64,000 nucleotides of DNA from Avibacterium paragallinarum (GCF_900450705.1 NZ_UGHK01000001.1:1-64000), one strand, 5' to 3'. Positions 41,365 to 50,203 are shown, counted from the first letter of the stretch. Notes: generated from the sequence alone by a model not told the origin. Numbers and translations are program-made.

Positions 41365-43980
41365 ATGGCTAATTTATTAACGCCTGAATTTGAACAATAT
41401 ATTACACAGCAGACCGTCAATAATGGCACAGTTATTTTTGATGAATTTATTTTTGCCAATATTCCCGCACTGAATGAGCATAATTTAACGGATTATTTAA
41501 CCTTATCTGCGGTGAATGATCATATTGTTCATCGACAAGCGGTTTCAAAAGCGGGTGTAGTCAATCAAAATTCGGTGGTTTATTCCGTAACCCTTGGCAC
41601 TGAAATTGGCGATTGGGATTACAATTTTATTGGCTTAATCAATAAAAGCAAAAAATTGCTTGCTTGTGCTATTCAATTTGAACCCATTAAAAAAATCAAA
41701 AATAAAGCGGGCGTACAAGGTAACAGCATTACACGCTCCGTCTTGTTGGAATTTAGCAATGCCAAAACTTTAACCAATATCAATGTGAATACCCAAACGT
41801 GGCAAATTGATTTCACCCTTCGCTTATCAGGGCTTGATGAAAAAATTCGCCTGACAAACAGAGATATGTATGGAAGAGCGGTCTTTTTTGATGATGGTTT
41901 TTTAGTAAGTCGAAAAACAGGCAATATTTACAACATCAATGCAGGTACAGCATATATTGAGGGCGTGCGAGCAAATTTACCCCAACACACTGAAATTAAT
42001 GCGACTAACCTCCCCTGTTCTATTTATGTTGATGTCGTACATCATTGCACTGTAACGGGTGCTTATGAAACGGAAATTCAGTTTTTAACGCGTAATAAAA
42101 CCGATTATTTAGATCAAGCTGCTCATCAGCATTATGTACAAATTATTGCTGATATTGACAGCCAAGGACAAATCACAGATCGAAGATTACTTGATGGGCG
42201 GTTTATCCCCAATAGCAAAAAATCCAGTGCCACCGACAGCGAAAGTGAAGACACCGTAGCCACAAGTAAGGCAGTGTATGACCTTAACGGCATCAAGCTA
42301 GATAAGGTTGGTGGCGAGGCATTTTTGAAGACCATCGACTACACCAAGGCTAATGGCTATACCTACAGCGGCTTTTACCGCCCTAATGGCGATAGACTTA
42401 ATAATCTCCCGCTCAATGGGTTGATGATGCACATTACCCACCCACACTACAGCACCAATGCTCACGCAAGGGGGATTTGCTTTGCTTATGGTGGCTTAAC
42501 GGGCAATACTGCTTGGGATATCTTTACAACAGCCTTTGACGCCAATGGCAATCACCTTGGCCAAAAGCGCATTATGACCGAACTTGGCGGGACGTTTACG
42601 GGCAATGTTACCGCACCAAATCTCACTGCAACAGGTCTTATTAATATTACTGGCAACAGATGGGAGCGTGTCCGCGCCACCCTACCCGATGGCGGTTATT
42701 GGCGATGGGAAGTTAATCCTGCATCTAAAGATGATCCGCGCTTTAACTTTATGTATCGCTTTGCTAATGGGGATACTCGTTATGTTGCTTTCCCCCGAGT
42801 AGATAAAAACGAAACAGTCGCGTATCAGAGCTGGGTTGAGGATAAAGCGAAAAACCTCATCCCTGTTGGTGCTGTAATGGCATTCCCAAGTGCGGTACAA
42901 AATCCGCACGGATTTTTACGCTGTGACGGCTCAACCTTTGGGAGAACAACTTATCCCGCCCTTTATCAAGCCTTAGGGGTGAACACATTGCCCGACCTGC
43001 GTCGCTCTGATGTGGGAATGACCGCCTATTTTGCCACCGACAATATCCCCGAAGGCTGGATTGCCTTTGATGACATTGAAGAGCAAGTTAGCGAACAGGC
43101 TTATCCCGAACTGTATCGCCATCTTGTGGCGAAATATGGCAGCCTTTCCGCCGTGCCGAAAGCGAAAGACCGCTTTATTCGTAACGCGGGAGCATTGCTT
43201 GCGGTGGGTGAGGTGCAACAAGACGCCCTTCAAGACCACTTTCACTATATTCCTACCGAAGCCGGGGGCGATTATCAAGCCGAGAAAGGTATCACTATCG
43301 TCATTCATGATAGTGATACCACCAATGTAGTGCCGGGTGCGTTTAAGCCCGCACAAAAAGGCAGGGTGCAGGCAAACAACGTGGCGGTCGCCGATGGGGC
43401 AAGGGCAAAAACCTACCTTGCTTCTACGAAGGATAGGACAGAGAAAGATACGCGAACTGCGGAAGAAACGCGCCCGAAATCCCTTGTTCTCAAACTCTGC
43501 ATTAAAGCACAAAACACGCTCGATGGGGTGCAGTTTTGGATTAAGGCGTTTGGAGAGATTGCTAATGCTGGGCAACTTGATGCAAGTAGATTGGCACAAG
43601 ATATTCAAGAAGTGAAGGCAAAAAAAGCGGACGTGTTACATACGCATAGGGTGAGTGAAATAACGGATTTTGAACGAAGCGTAGAGCAATACCTTAACAA
43701 TCTTTTTAGCCAACAGTTTACAGAAAATGGCTGGAGCAAATTGCCCAATGGATTAATTATTCAATGGGGTAAGTTTAGAGCAGGGTGGGAAGCAACCACA
43801 CAACGGCGAGTAACATTTCCAATAACCTTTCCTAATCAAGTATTTTTTATTGGACTCACAGAGTTTACTAAGATGTGGAGCTACACAAGTACCGTACAAA
43901 GCCGTGGACAGATGGATAATAGTGGTTTTGAGGTAGTCAGCCAGCGAAATGACACGATGTTTTTAGCAATAGGTTATTAA
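41365..43980 (+). CDS. Tail fibre protein (prophage 2)
   Basis: 871 residues. N-terminal HP1-type fibre base (ANLLTPEFEQYITQQTVNNG, then VYSVTLGTEIGDWDYNFIGL); module shared with prophage 1 (TIDYTKANGYTYSGFYRPNG at about residue 317; LPDGGYWRWEVNPAS at about 436); phage tail-collar domain with PVGAVMAFPSAVQNPHGFLRCDGS near residue 496; and a receptor-binding tip ending MFLAIGY. The order indicates module exchange among fibres. GAGGTG precedes the ATG. Confidence 0.88.
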   Translation: MANLLTPEFEQYITQQTVNNGTVIFDEFIFANIPALNEHNLTDYLTLSAVNDHIVHRQAVSKAGVVNQNSVVYSVTLGTEIGDWDYNFIGLINKSKKLLACAIQFEPIKKIKNKAGVQGNSITRSVLLEFSNAKTLTNINVNTQTWQIDFTLRLSGLDEKIRLTNRDMYGRAVFFDDGFLVSRKTGNIYNINAGTAYIEGVRANLPQHTEINATNLPCSIYVDVVHHCTVTGAYETEIQFLTRNKTDYLDQAAHQHYVQIIADIDSQGQITDRRLLDGRFIPNSKKSSATDSESEDTVATSKAVYDLNGIKLDKVGGEAFLKTIDYTKANGYTYSGFYRPNGDRLNNLPLNGLMMHITHPHYSTNAHARGICFAYGGLTGNTAWDIFTTAFDANGNHLGQKRIMTELGGTFTGNVTAPNLTATGLINITGNRWERVRATLPDGGYWRWEVNPASKDDPRFNFMYRFANGDTRYVAFPRVDKNETVAYQSWVEDKAKNLIPVGAVMAFPSAVQNPHGFLRCDGSTFGRTTYPALYQALGVNTLPDLRRSDVGMTAYFATDNIPEGWIAFDDIEEQVSEQAYPELYRHLVAKYGSLSAVPKAKDRFIRNAGALLAVGEVQQDALQDHFHYIPTEAGGDYQAEKGITIVIHDSDTTNVVPGAFKPAQKGRVQANNVAVADGARAKTYLASTKDRTEKDTRTAEETRPKSLVLKLCIKAQNTLDGVQFWIKAFGEIANAGQLDASRLAQDIQEVKAKKADVLHTHRVSEITDFERSVEQYLNNLFSQQFTENGWSKLPNGLIIQWGKFRAGWEATTQRRVTFPITFPNQVFFIGLTEFTKMWSYTSTVQSRGQMDNSGFEVVSQRNDTMFLAIGY

Positions 43981-43989
43981 GGGGGAACA

Positions 43990-44586
43990 ATGTATTTTTT
44001 TAACAGACTCACACAAGGTTTTTTCCTAGCGGGGATACATGTTATCCCCGAGGGTTCAGTAGAAATTAGCGAAGAAACCTACCGCACTTTACTTATCGGG
44101 CAAAGTGAGGGAAAACAGATTATCCCCGATGAGCGGGGCTATCCCGTTTTGATTGAGCCCCAGCCAAGCCCTTATCACAGATTGCAAGGGGGAAAATGGG
44201 TGATGGATGAGGAGCAAAAAGCCGCTTGGTTAGCTGCACAACAAGCCGAAGTATGGAAAAAAATTAAAGAAGAACGTTATCGTCGCACGCATAGTGGGGT
44301 GTATGTTGCGAGTGTGAATAAATGGTTTCACACCGATGAGGTAAGTCGCCAACAATATACCTTTATGCGGACATTACCCAGTTTTCCTGAAACGCAATGG
44401 AAAACAATGGATAACAGTTTTGTATTGATGAATGAGGCATTATTAGACCAGCTAGCATTAACGCTAATGCAACAAGAGCAAGCCAATTTTGACAACGCTG
44501 AAAAGCACCGCTTGGCGATGTTGGCGGTGGATAACCCGTTAGATTATGACTACAGCACAGGCTGGCAGGAGGTTTATCATGGATAA
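43990..44586 (+). CDS. Tail fibre assembly protein (prophage 2)
   Basis: 198 residues. FFNRLTQGFFLAGIHVIPEG at the start, then the chaperone helix EVWKKIKEERYRRTHSGVYV and a DYDYSTGWQEVYHG end, which pairs with the DYSIGW-like end of the other assembly protein. It acts on the fibre upstream. Overlaps the next gene by eight bases. Confidence 0.82.
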   Translation: MYFFNRLTQGFFLAGIHVIPEGSVEISEETYRTLLIGQSEGKQIIPDERGYPVLIEPQPSPYHRLQGGKWVMDEEQKAAWLAAQQAEVWKKIKEERYRRTHSGVYVASVNKWFHTDEVSRQQYTFMRTLPSFPETQWKTMDNSFVLMNEALLDQLALTLMQQEQANFDNAEKHRLAMLAVDNPLDYDYSTGWQEVYHG

Positions 44587-45077
44587 TCGAGTTTATTTAG
44601 CTCTCTATAAAGGCAACCGCAGTGGCAAAGGTTTTGCCGTGCTTAAAGCCAAATTAGGTGACTGGCTCACTCGTAAGCTCACTAAAGGCCAATACTCCCA
44701 TTGTGAGATTGCCGTTGCTCGGCGTGAGTGGCTAAGTGGTCATCATTATGACCACGAGATTGTTTACGACTGTTACAGCTCATCAATCCGAGATGGTGGG
44801 GTGCGTTGCAAGCAGATTGACCTTGATAACGGCAAGTGGGATTTAATTCCGCTTTATGGGGTCGATGAGGCTAAAGTTAAGGGATATTTTTGGCAAACTA
44901 AAGATAAAAAATACGACTGGTTAGGGGCGTTAGGGATTGTGTTATTTACCCCGCAAGCACGCGACAAATTTTTTTTGCAGTGAGTGGTGTGCAAATGCGA
45001 TTAATGGCGGTGATGAGGGCTGGCGGTTTAGTCCAAATCATTTAGCGGCAATTTTTAAATTAAAACATAAGGAGTAA
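44579..45077 (+). pseudogene. Papain-like (NlpC/P60-type) cysteine hydrolase, frameshifted at T8
   Basis: ATG 44579 after GGAGG. The frame gives YLALYKGNRSGKGFAVLKAK, a His motif GQYSHCEIAVARREW, YDCYSSSIRDGGVRCKQIDL and YDWLGALGIVLF, the pattern of phage permuted papain-like hydrolases. At eight T (44969-44976) the frame runs to TGA at 44983. With seven T it would continue FFCSEWCANAINGGDEGWRF to TAA 45075-45077, restoring the C-S-E-W-C motif with a candidate catalytic Cys. Tract-length change would switch the gene on or off. Substrate unknown. Confidence 0.7.
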
Positions 45078-45084
45078 ATTGTAG

Positions 45085-45315
45085 ATGAAAGGAAATCTAA
45101 CATTTGGACAAAAAGCAGTAGGATTAACTTTTAATCCTGATAATAACGATGAAGTGACAAAGTGCAAACGGCTTTATGCGGATATCATTGATCAACTTAA
45201 TGAGTTACGTAACTCAACAAATATACTAGAGGTTAAGCGTTTAGCCAGCGTGGCAATCACTGAAGCACAAACCGCTCAAATGTGGAGTGTAAAAGCGATT
45301 ACTTACAAAGATTGA
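45085..45315 (+). CDS. Acb2/Tad1-like small phage protein, candidate cyclic-nucleotide sponge
   Basis: 76 residues after AAGGAG. The middle and end (KRLYADIIDQLNELRN, then RLASVAITEAQTAQMWSVKAIT) show the two-helix hairpin with the A-I-T-x-A-x-T-A-Q-M-W-x-V-K-A pattern that I associate with the Acb2/Tad1 hairpin family. Characterised members bind cyclic oligonucleotides or cADPR-like signals and block CBASS or Thoeris. The family link is from memory of the motif and not confirmed; Tad1 or Acb2 activity is unproven. It lies between tail-fibre and DNA-modification genes, a usual anti-defence position. Confidence 0.5.
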   Translation: MKGNLTFGQKAVGLTFNPDNNDEVTKCKRLYADIIDQLNELRNSTNILEVKRLASVAITEAQTAQMWSVKAITYKD

Positions 45316-45345
45316 GAATGTAACAAGTAAACATAAAGAAGCGGC

Positions 45346-45375
45346 GATGTGGTAGGCTCTGACCTCTACCACATC
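45346..45375 (+). promoter_or_regulatory. Hairpin upstream of com (copy 2)
   Basis: Same stem as at 10164-10193: GATGTGGTAG (45346-45355) and CTACCACATC (45366-45375), with the competing TAGGCT/AGCCTA pair. The conservation of both pairings in the two prophages supports a role in the RNA, though the copies are too similar to show covariation. Confidence 0.5.
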
Positions 45376-45467
45376 AGCCTAAGCAGATAGCACCTGCATA
45401 GACCCGAGACCGCTTTGTCTGACCAGACGGACGGATTGTAACAAAACCGCGTAAAGTGAGAAAGTCT

Positions 45468-45599
45468 ATGCAAAAAGATTTGCAAGAAATGCGGTGCAAG
45501 TGCTGTAAAAAGCTCCTTGCACGCACAAAAGATAATCAATATTTAGAAATTAAATGTGTGCGGTGTAAAACCTTAAACACATTTAAACCTACTCGTTAA
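45468..45599 (+). CDS. com: Com-like zinc finger translational activator (copy 2)
   Basis: 43 residues, same sequence as at 10286-10417, with two Cys-x2-Cys pairs. It precedes two methyltransferase genes here. By analogy with Mu Com it would allow late translation of the gene that follows the leader at 45600-45657. Confidence 0.8.
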   Translation: MQKDLQEMRCKCCKKLLARTKDNQYLEIKCVRCKTLNTFKPTR

Positions 45600-45657
45600 A
45601 CAACTCAGAGTGTCCGAATGCCTTGAGCGTCAGAACGCCATAATTTAAGGATAAATT
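45600..45657 (+). promoter_or_regulatory. Leader between com and the C5 methyltransferase gene
   Basis: 58 bases that repeat the leader before the adenine methyltransferase of copy 1 (10418-10484), including GAGCGTCAGAACGCC and the AAGGAT ribosome site, and even the first bases of the gene (ATGGCAAA). The downstream gene is different here. It is the candidate Com-binding RNA. Confidence 0.45.
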
Positions 45658-46416
45658 ATGGCAAACAAGAAAATCATTGTTTGGGCGTTATTTGATAGCG
45701 GCAACGGCTGCTATACCCAAGCAGCAAAAGCATTTCGCAATATTAAAATCTATCCTATCGGCATTGATATTGAGCGTAAAAATCGGCATTTTCTACCGCT
45801 GAATTTAGCGGATTTTGGGCGGTTGTTTGGTGATAAAACCCTGTTTAATAAGCTAGATAGCCTCCCTAAACCCGATGTCATTTTAGCCAGTCCGCCTTGT
45901 GAGAGTTTTTCCGTTGCCAACTCTATTAAGGGCGGGAATGTCTGTTGGCAATGGCAGGGAAATACACGCTTTGCTATTCGTCGTCGCAAAGATTTTGACG
46001 CGGCAGCGGTTAAAAAGCGACGTTATCGTTATGAGACCTCTTTTTTAAATCGAATTAATGGTGAGCTTTGCATTTATAACACCATTGAGATTATTAAACG
46101 GTATCAGCCGAAAATTTATGTGATTGAAAACCCTTATGCGAGCCGCCTTTGGCACTATCTTGATGAGATTTTAGCCTTTCCTCTTCCTTATGCGAACCCT
46201 ACCTATTATGGGAATTATGGCTGGCCCTGCAAAAAGGCGACTAAGTTTAAAAGCAATATTCCGCTAAATTTGCGTTATCAGCATTATATTTCGGGCAAAA
46301 CGATGTTTGACTGTTTACACAGTTATAACGCCCGTTCAGCCATTCCGTTGCCGCTTATCCACGATATTTATCGTCGTATTATTGAGGTATTAGGGGGTAA
46401 CGATGCGTCATTTTAA
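45658..46416 (+). CDS. DNA cytosine-5 methyltransferase-like protein
   Basis: 252 residues. C5-methyltransferase motifs: F-x-G-x-G-like ALFDSGNGCYTQAAKAF at the N-terminus (motif I), the catalytic PPCESFS near residue 80 (motif IV, Pro-Cys) and YVIENPYASRLW (motif VI, E-N). It is short, with little target-recognition region, so the site is not evident. It overlaps the adenine methyltransferase by 14 bases, so the two are translated together. Absent from the block copy in prophage 1. Confidence 0.75.
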   Translation: MANKKIIVWALFDSGNGCYTQAAKAFRNIKIYPIGIDIERKNRHFLPLNLADFGRLFGDKTLFNKLDSLPKPDVILASPPCESFSVANSIKGGNVCWQWQGNTRFAIRRRKDFDAAAVKKRRYRYETSFLNRINGELCIYNTIEIIKRYQPKIYVIENPYASRLWHYLDEILAFPLPYANPTYYGNYGWPCKKATKFKSNIPLNLRYQHYISGKTMFDCLHSYNARSAIPLPLIHDIYRRIIEVLGGNDASF

Positions 46417-47239
46417 TCAAGCACCGTTGCCGTTTGTCGGGCAAAAACGGCTGTTTTTAAACGCCTTTAAACAGGTTTTAAATGAGCATATTTCTGATGA
46501 TGGGGAGGGGTGGACGATTGTCGATGCTTTTGGAGGAAGTGGTTTATTAAGCCATGTGGCAAAGCGTATCAAGTCCAAAGCACGGGTGATTTATAATGAT
46601 TTTGATGGCTATGCCGACAGGTTAAAACACATAAGCGATACAAATCGTTTACGAGCTGAACTGCTTCAAATTGTTGGCGATATTGTACCCAAAAACAAGC
46701 GATTAGATAACAATAAAAAGCAAGAAATCATCAATAAAATCAATGATTTTAAGGGATTTAAAGACCTCAACACCATTGCAAGTTGGTTGCTTTTCAGTGG
46801 GCAACAAGTCAGCTCATTTGAGGAGCTATTTAGCAAGACATTTTGGAATGGAATAAAGCTGGCTGATTATCCTAGTGCAGAGGATTACCTTGATGGGCTT
46901 GAGATAGTCAGCGAGCCATTTCAACAGCTTCTGCCTAAGTTTGCCGACAACCCTAAAGCCCTGTTTGTGTTAGACTCGCCTTATCTTTGCACCAAGCAAA
47001 ACAGCTATAAAATGGCAAATTATTTTGATTTGATTGATTTCTTGCAGCTTATTGACCGAACACGACCGCCTTATGTGTTTTTTAGCTCCACTAAGTCAGA
47101 GTTTGTGCGGTTTATTGCGTATATGGTGCAGGCGAAAAAGGATAACTGGCAAGCCTTTGATGGAGCTGAGCGGATAGTCCTTCAAACATCGTTAAACTAT
47201 CAGGTTAGCTATGAGGATAATTTGGTGCTTAAATTCTAA
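46403..47239 (+). CDS. DNA adenine methyltransferase, Hin1523/Hia5-like (copy 2)
   Basis: 278 residues. Same enzyme as at 10485 except for the first residues (MRHFNQAPLPFVGQKR) and one substitution at the end (LVLKF instead of LVFKF). Motifs VDAFGGSGLLSH and LDSPYLCTKQ are intact. Both copies are open, so the cell has two doses of a low-specificity adenine methyltransferase, if expressed. Followed by the same terminator. Confidence 0.85.
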   Translation: MRHFNQAPLPFVGQKRLFLNAFKQVLNEHISDDGEGWTIVDAFGGSGLLSHVAKRIKSKARVIYNDFDGYADRLKHISDTNRLRAELLQIVGDIVPKNKRLDNNKKQEIINKINDFKGFKDLNTIASWLLFSGQQVSSFEELFSKTFWNGIKLADYPSAEDYLDGLEIVSEPFQQLLPKFADNPKALFVLDSPYLCTKQNSYKMANYFDLIDFLQLIDRTRPPYVFFSSTKSEFVRFIAYMVQAKKDNWQAFDGAERIVLQTSLNYQVSYEDNLVLKF

Positions 47240-47245
47240 AAATTA

Positions 47246-47261
47246 AGGGGCTAACGCCCCT
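47246..47261. terminator. Hairpin terminator after the methyltransferase gene (copy 2)
   Basis: AGGGGC-TAAC-GCCCCT followed by ATTTTT, the same as at 11346-11361, between convergent genes. The stop codon of the reverse gene lies at its edge. Confidence 0.8.
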
Positions 47262-47448
47262 ATTTTTCAATGCCCGCCTTATAGCCTGCCTCATAAGCCG
47301 CACGCATAAGGCGTTTGATATTCCACACGCCCATATCATAAAAATCTAAATGGTCGCTCATTCGGGTTTCTAATGTTTCAATATCCCCCACCTCTTTTGC
47401 AATGGTTTCTAATATTTTTGCGATGGTTTTTTCAGTTGGTTTTTTCAT
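47260..47448 (-). CDS. Small phage protein (DUF6900-like), intact copy
   Basis: 62 residues: KILETIAKEVGDIETLETRM, then SDHLDFYDMGVWNIKRLMRA and AAYEAGYKAGIEK. The pattern E-T-x-x-S-D-x-L-D-F-x-D-x-x-V-W-x-I is that of a small family seen in many phages and plasmids (DUF6900), function unknown. Second gene of a reverse pair. The same gene in copy 1 is split by the IS. Confidence 0.6.
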   Translation of the reverse strand: MKKPTEKTIAKILETIAKEVGDIETLETRMSDHLDFYDMGVWNIKRLMRAAYEAGYKAGIEK

Positions 47449-47451
47449 TGT

Positions 47452-47730
47452 TTATTTCCCTCTTAAAATGTTTGCGATTTTGTCAGCGATTTGCTGGGCG
47501 ACAATGTCAAAGTTAGTCTCGATTGAAACGCGTTGGCGACAATGTTCAGAGTGTTCAACCAGCGTGCCTTGTGGCATATAAAGTAAATAAATTGTTGGCT
47601 CATTTTGATAACTATCTTGACGGACTTGAAAGCGGCGTTTCCCTTGCACAAATTCCCCATTTTTAAAGCCGTGATGGTTTTCAAGTCTGGTGGTTAAGTG
47701 TTGAATAAATTCTCGTGTATTAAATTTCAT
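47452..47730 (-). CDS. Hypothetical phage protein (copy 2)
   Basis: 92 residues from ATG 47730 (MKFNTREFIQHLTTRLEN). Same as the product of 12279-12557 with Gly for Arg near residue 24. Mixed alpha/beta (VRQDSYQNEPTIYLLYMPQG). First gene of the reverse pair. Function unknown. Confidence 0.6.
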   Translation of the reverse strand: MKFNTREFIQHLTTRLENHHGFKNGEFVQGKRRFQVRQDSYQNEPTIYLLYMPQGTLVEHSEHCRQRVSIETNFDIVAQQIADKIANILRGK

Positions 47731-48130
47731 TTTTATGTCCCTGTTGTTTTGTGTTGGGGGCATCATTGCTCGTTGGGGACGAGGAGTAAAGGGGAAATAA
47801 GCAGTAGTTAAGCCGACTGACTAACAATGTAGCTGGGGAGGTATGGAGGTCTAAATGATAAAAAATTTGAAATAATTTTGCATAATCTGAGACTCAATAG
47901 CTATGCAAAATAAATTTAAATTTTATGCGAAATGTTTTGCGATTTTATATATTTCCTATGATACAGAATCAGTAATACTAACTTATTCTGACTTGGTATA
48001 TAATAAACGGGAAAGATATTATGTTTTATCACTCGCTATTACTTACAGTGTTCACTGGTTAAGTCGATGTTTGTTTTAGCATTTGAATGTAGCGGGTGCT
48101 AGATTTAAATGTGCATTATCTAACGTATTG
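47731..48130. other. Right boundary of the prophage region
   Basis: The shared block ends at 47853; from there to cysK the sequence is AT-rich with no gene that I can support. It should contain the phage-chromosome junction, but no tRNA-Leu sequence and no copy of the 58-bp core are present. A TATAATA-like box (47997-48004) occurs but no gene follows it. Confidence 0.5.
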
Positions 48131-49078
48131 TTATTCAATTCCCTCAAAAAGTGCAGTGCTTAAATAACGTTCTGATGCGGAGGGAAGAATAGCGACAATC
48201 AGTTTATCGGCAAATTCAGGGAGTTTGGCAAGGCGATCAGCCGCCGCGATCGCCGCACCAGATGAAATACCCGCTAAGATACCTTCTTCTGTCATTAAGC
48301 GTCTGGCAGTTTCAATGGCGGTGTCGCTATTCACCTGCTCTACGCGATCTACCAAGGAAAGATCGAGATTTTTTGGGATAAATCCTGCACCGATACCTTG
48401 AATTTTATGCGGGCCGGGTTTCACCTCTTCACCATTTAAGGTTTGTGTGATAACTGGGCTTTCTTCAGGTTCAACGGCAACAGAAAGAATAGGTTTGCCT
48501 TTATCTTGTTTGATTGCACGGGAAACGCCCGTGATTGTGCCGCCTGTGCCCACGCCTGCGACCAACACATCGATTTTTCCGTCCGTATCATTCCAAATTT
48601 CTACCCCAGTAGTTTGGCGGTGAATATCTGGGTTGGCGGGGTTTTCAAATTGTTTGAGCATCACATAACGATTCGGATCGCTCGCAAGGATTTCTTCGGC
48701 TTTCGCGATTGCCCCTTTCATTCCTTTTGCACCCTCTGTTAGCACAAGATTAACGCCCAAGCCTCTCAATAAACGCTTACGCTCGGAACTCATTGTTTCA
48801 GGCATTGTAAGGGTCAATTTGTAGCCTCGGGCCGCTGCCACATAGGCTAAGGCAATCCCTGTGTTACCGCTGGTGGCATCAACAATTTCTTTCTCTTTGG
48901 TGAGAATGCCGTCTTTTTCCGCTTGCCAAATCATATTCGCACCAATTCGGCATTTCACGCTGAAACTCGGGTTACGCCCTTCAATTTTCACTACAAGATT
49001 GCCATTATTGCCAAAATGTTTTAGGCGGACTAAAGGAGTGCGTCCGATAGAATAAGAGTTGTCGCTGTAAATCGTCAT
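48131..49078 (-). CDS. cysK: Cysteine synthase A (O-acetylserine sulfhydrylase)
   Basis: 315 residues from ATG 49078, with AGGTG seven bases upstream. Makes cysteine from O-acetylserine and sulfide with PLP. The PLP lysine lies in [16 protein letters not shown], followed by [20 protein letters not shown]; the phosphate-binding GTGGTITG is in [18 protein letters not shown]-terminal [19 protein letters not shown] is typical for CysK. Intact. It and cysZ lie on the same strand, cysZ upstream, as in related species. Confidence 0.95.
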   Translation of the reverse strand: MTIYSDNSYSIGRTPLVRLKHFGNNGNLVVKIEGRNPSFSVKCRIGANMIWQAEKDGILTKEKEIVDATSGNTGIALAYVAAARGYKLTLTMPETMSSERKRLLRGLGVNLVLTEGAKGMKGAIAKAEEILASDPNRYVMLKQFENPANPDIHRQTTGVEIWNDTDGKIDVLVAGVGTGGTITGVSRAIKQDKGKPILSVAVEPEESPVITQTLNGEEVKPGPHKIQGIGAGFIPKNLDLSLVDRVEQVNSDTAIETARRLMTEEGILAGISSGAAIAAADRLAKLPEFADKLIVAILPSASERYLSTALFEGIE

Positions 49079-49143
49079 TGTGTTCACCTACTTAATTTGA
49101 TTAAAAGTGCGGTCATTTTTAGCATAGTTTTTCGGCAATAAAA

Positions 49144-49180
49144 AATAGCCGTTTGCTATATTTTATAACCAACGGCTATT
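49144..49180 (-). terminator. Terminator between cysZ and cysK
   Basis: Arms AATAGCCGT (49144-49152) and ACGGCTATT (49172-49180); on the minus strand the stem is followed by six T. It ends most cysZ transcription, so cysK is likely to have its own promoter in the 65-bp gap that follows. Confidence 0.75.
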
Positions 49181-49196
49181 TAGGCTTTAATTTCAA

Positions 49197-50045
49197 CTAG
49201 TTAATAAAGCGATTTGATTGATGTTTGACACCATCTCGCTGATGATTAACCCTTTTCTCTTTGCTATTTTGCGGCGATTTTTTCTGCGATTTAAATTCAA
49301 ATAACGCACTATCGCGATATTGCTCCACCCACATTGCCGTTGCCCCACATACCGCAACGGGGATAATCACCAAATTCATTAGCGGAATAAAGGTGCAAAA
49401 GGTAATCAAGCTCCCAAAGGTTAAATTCATCGTGCGTTTTTCACTCAATTCATTCCGCATTATATGGGATGGGATTTTGTGGTTATCAAACGGATAATCG
49501 CAATATTGAATCGCCATCAGCCACGCGGTGAATAGAAAAGTGAGTATCGGCACGACAGTCTGCCCAATCATCGGAATAAATCCCAATAAAAACAAGCCGA
49601 TAAGTTTAGGCAAGCTATAACATAGCTTTTGCCATTCACGCCCTAGCATTCGTGGAATATCTTTGATGAAATCCATTGTACTCATTTCAATGAGATTTTC
49701 GCCCGTGAGCATTTGCTCCACTTTTTCCGCTAACAAGCCATTAAACGGAGCGGCGATAAAGCCCGAAAGTGTAGTAAACGCAAAATAAAACACTAATAAA
49801 ATCATAAAGATAGAAAAGGCGAACAGCACGCCATTGAGCCACGCCAACCAATCTGGCACATAGCTGATTAGCCCATCAATCACCCCACCAATATTGGCCA
49901 TAAACAGCCAAAACAACCCACAGAGCAGCAAACTATTAAGCAAAATCGGCATAATCACAAAATCTCTTACCCCTTTTCGCCCAATCAAATGCCAACCCAT
50001 CACAAAATAATGAAAACCTTGGCTAAGTTCTTTCGCGTGCAACAT
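49197..50045 (-). CDS. cysZ: Sulfate transporter CysZ
   Basis: 282 residues. CysZ family, inner-membrane sulfate permease that feeds cysteine synthesis: [20 protein letters not shown] at the start, several hydrophobic segments ([58 protein letters not shown]). The last 30 residues form a Lys/Ser-rich tail. Start at ATG 50045 after GGAAG. Confidence 0.93.
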   Translation of the reverse strand: MLHAKELSQGFHYFVMGWHLIGRKGVRDFVIMPILLNSLLLCGLFWLFMANIGGVIDGLISYVPDWLAWLNGVLFAFSIFMILLVFYFAFTTLSGFIAAPFNGLLAEKVEQMLTGENLIEMSTMDFIKDIPRMLGREWQKLCYSLPKLIGLFLLGFIPMIGQTVVPILTFLFTAWLMAIQYCDYPFDNHKIPSHIMRNELSEKRTMNLTFGSLITFCTFIPLMNLVIIPVAVCGATAMWVEQYRDSALFEFKSQKKSPQNSKEKRVNHQRDGVKHQSNRFIN

Positions 50046-50203
50046 TTTTTCTTCCTATCTAACGCCTCATTGCTAAAAACGGGCTAAGAATACAAAGTGC
50101 GGTGAAAAAAATCAATTTTTGCATATCACCGAATTTGCAAAATATGATAAGCTAGCAGCCAATTTGTCGCCCTTGTGCTATCAATGATGGGAGAATATAA
50201 CAG

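Larger units (their letters stand above)
45340..47853 (+). repeat. Copy 2 of the Com/adenine-methyltransferase block
   Basis: This copy holds the hairpin, com, leader, an extra C5 methyltransferase, the adenine methyltransferase, terminator and two reverse-strand genes, nearly identical to 10159-12681 apart from the extra gene and the absence of the IS. It preserves the IS-free target site at 47341-47348. The identity stops at 47853, followed by unrelated AT-rich sequence. Confidence 0.85.

Noticed and set aside
42973-43608. 211-codon reverse-strand open frame within the tail fibre gene
   Set aside because: Long but antisense to a clear fibre with a tail-collar domain; composition (Cys, His, Arg rich) is that of a shadow frame.
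45313-45467. CRISPR-like array or tRNA-like structure upstream of com
   Set aside because: There is one strong hairpin but no repeated spacer units and no tRNA cloverleaf.
45658-46416. Mom-like acetyltransferase after com
   Set aside because: Motifs PPCESFS and ENPY identify a C5 methyltransferase, not the GNAT-like Mom.
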